Shown here: piece after piece, positions 5,186 through 5,241 of the stretch
How positions within the stretch are numbered: the first letter of the stretch is position 1
How the letters are laid out: every line of letters starts with the position of its first letter
NCBI GenBank assembly: GCA_013002375.1
Contig: JABDJW010000260.1
Location: forward strand, 1 to 5,241
DNA: 5,241 nucleotides
Direction: 5' to 3'
Source: Acidimicrobiales bacterium
Lineage (GTDB): Bacteria; Actinomycetota; Acidimicrobiia; Acidimicrobiales; SHLQ01
The notes under the pieces: model-generated
Database searches by the model: none
Told to the model about the DNA's origin: nothing
The model's input: the letters and a program-made list of their open reading frames with translations, nothing else
Position numbers and translations under genes: made by a program

Positions 5186-5241
5186 ATGGCTGTTGACCTG
5201 CCACACCTCTACTCGGGCAAGGTGCGCGATATCTACGATGC
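5186..5241 (+). CDS. purC: SAICAR synthetase, N-terminal fragment (cut by the window end)
   Basis: Only the first 18 codons and two bases are present. The visible protein ends in LYSGKVRDIYD, matching the SGKVRD(I/L)Y ATP-binding start of phosphoribosylaminoimidazole-succinocarboxamide synthase, which joins CAIR and aspartate using ATP. Its product is the substrate of PurB, encoded just upstream, and purB-purC adjacency is common in bacteria. The start at ATG 5186 is chosen for the GGAGA site; ATG 5174 would add four residues (MENL). The truncation is an effect of the window edge. Confidence 0.9.
   Translation, partial: MAVDLPHLYSGKVRDIYD

Overview
The window is a stretch of a high-GC bacterial chromosome that carries part of the de novo purine nucleotide pathway. 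Strong G/C bias at third codon positions, GTG/ATG starts, purine-rich Shine-Dalgarno sites and TAnnnT-type -10 elements point to an actinobacterium. The PurB protein is collinear with the mycobacterial type. The PurD sequence, with its short N-terminal domain, and the small zinc-binding neighbour suggest class Acidimicrobiia (Ilumatobacter/Microthrix-like). That placement is inferred from recall of family sequences and was not computed.

Layout: (1) 2-133, the last 43 codons of an unidentified plus-strand gene with a Pro/Val/Thr-rich tail, followed by a strong 12-bp GC hairpin (151-186). (2) 187-305, the purA upstream region with a candidate -10 and a 7-bp inverted repeat where transcription should start. 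(3) purA (306-1586), purD (1606-2835) and purE (2882-3331) on the plus strand, with gaps of 19 and 46 nt. (4) A small minus-strand gene (3344-3637) for a 97-residue Cys-rich, basic, B-box/zinc-ribbon-like protein of unknown function. Its stop lies 12 nt from the purE stop. (5) A 106-nt divergent intergenic region with candidate overlapping promoters. (6) purB (3744-5165) and, 20 nt later, the first 18 codons of purC, cut by the window end.

Together the genes supply GAR synthetase (PurD), the N5-CAIR mutase step (PurE), SAICAR synthetase (PurC), adenylosuccinate lyase acting twice (PurB), and the first committed step from IMP to AMP (PurA). No purK lies in the window. Most of the window is ordinary, conserved metabolism. 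The least explained items are the antisense zinc-binding gene splitting the cluster, the inverted repeat at the purA promoter, and the alternative hairpins between purD and purE. I saw no tRNA, rRNA, CRISPR array, mobile element or recognisable riboswitch.
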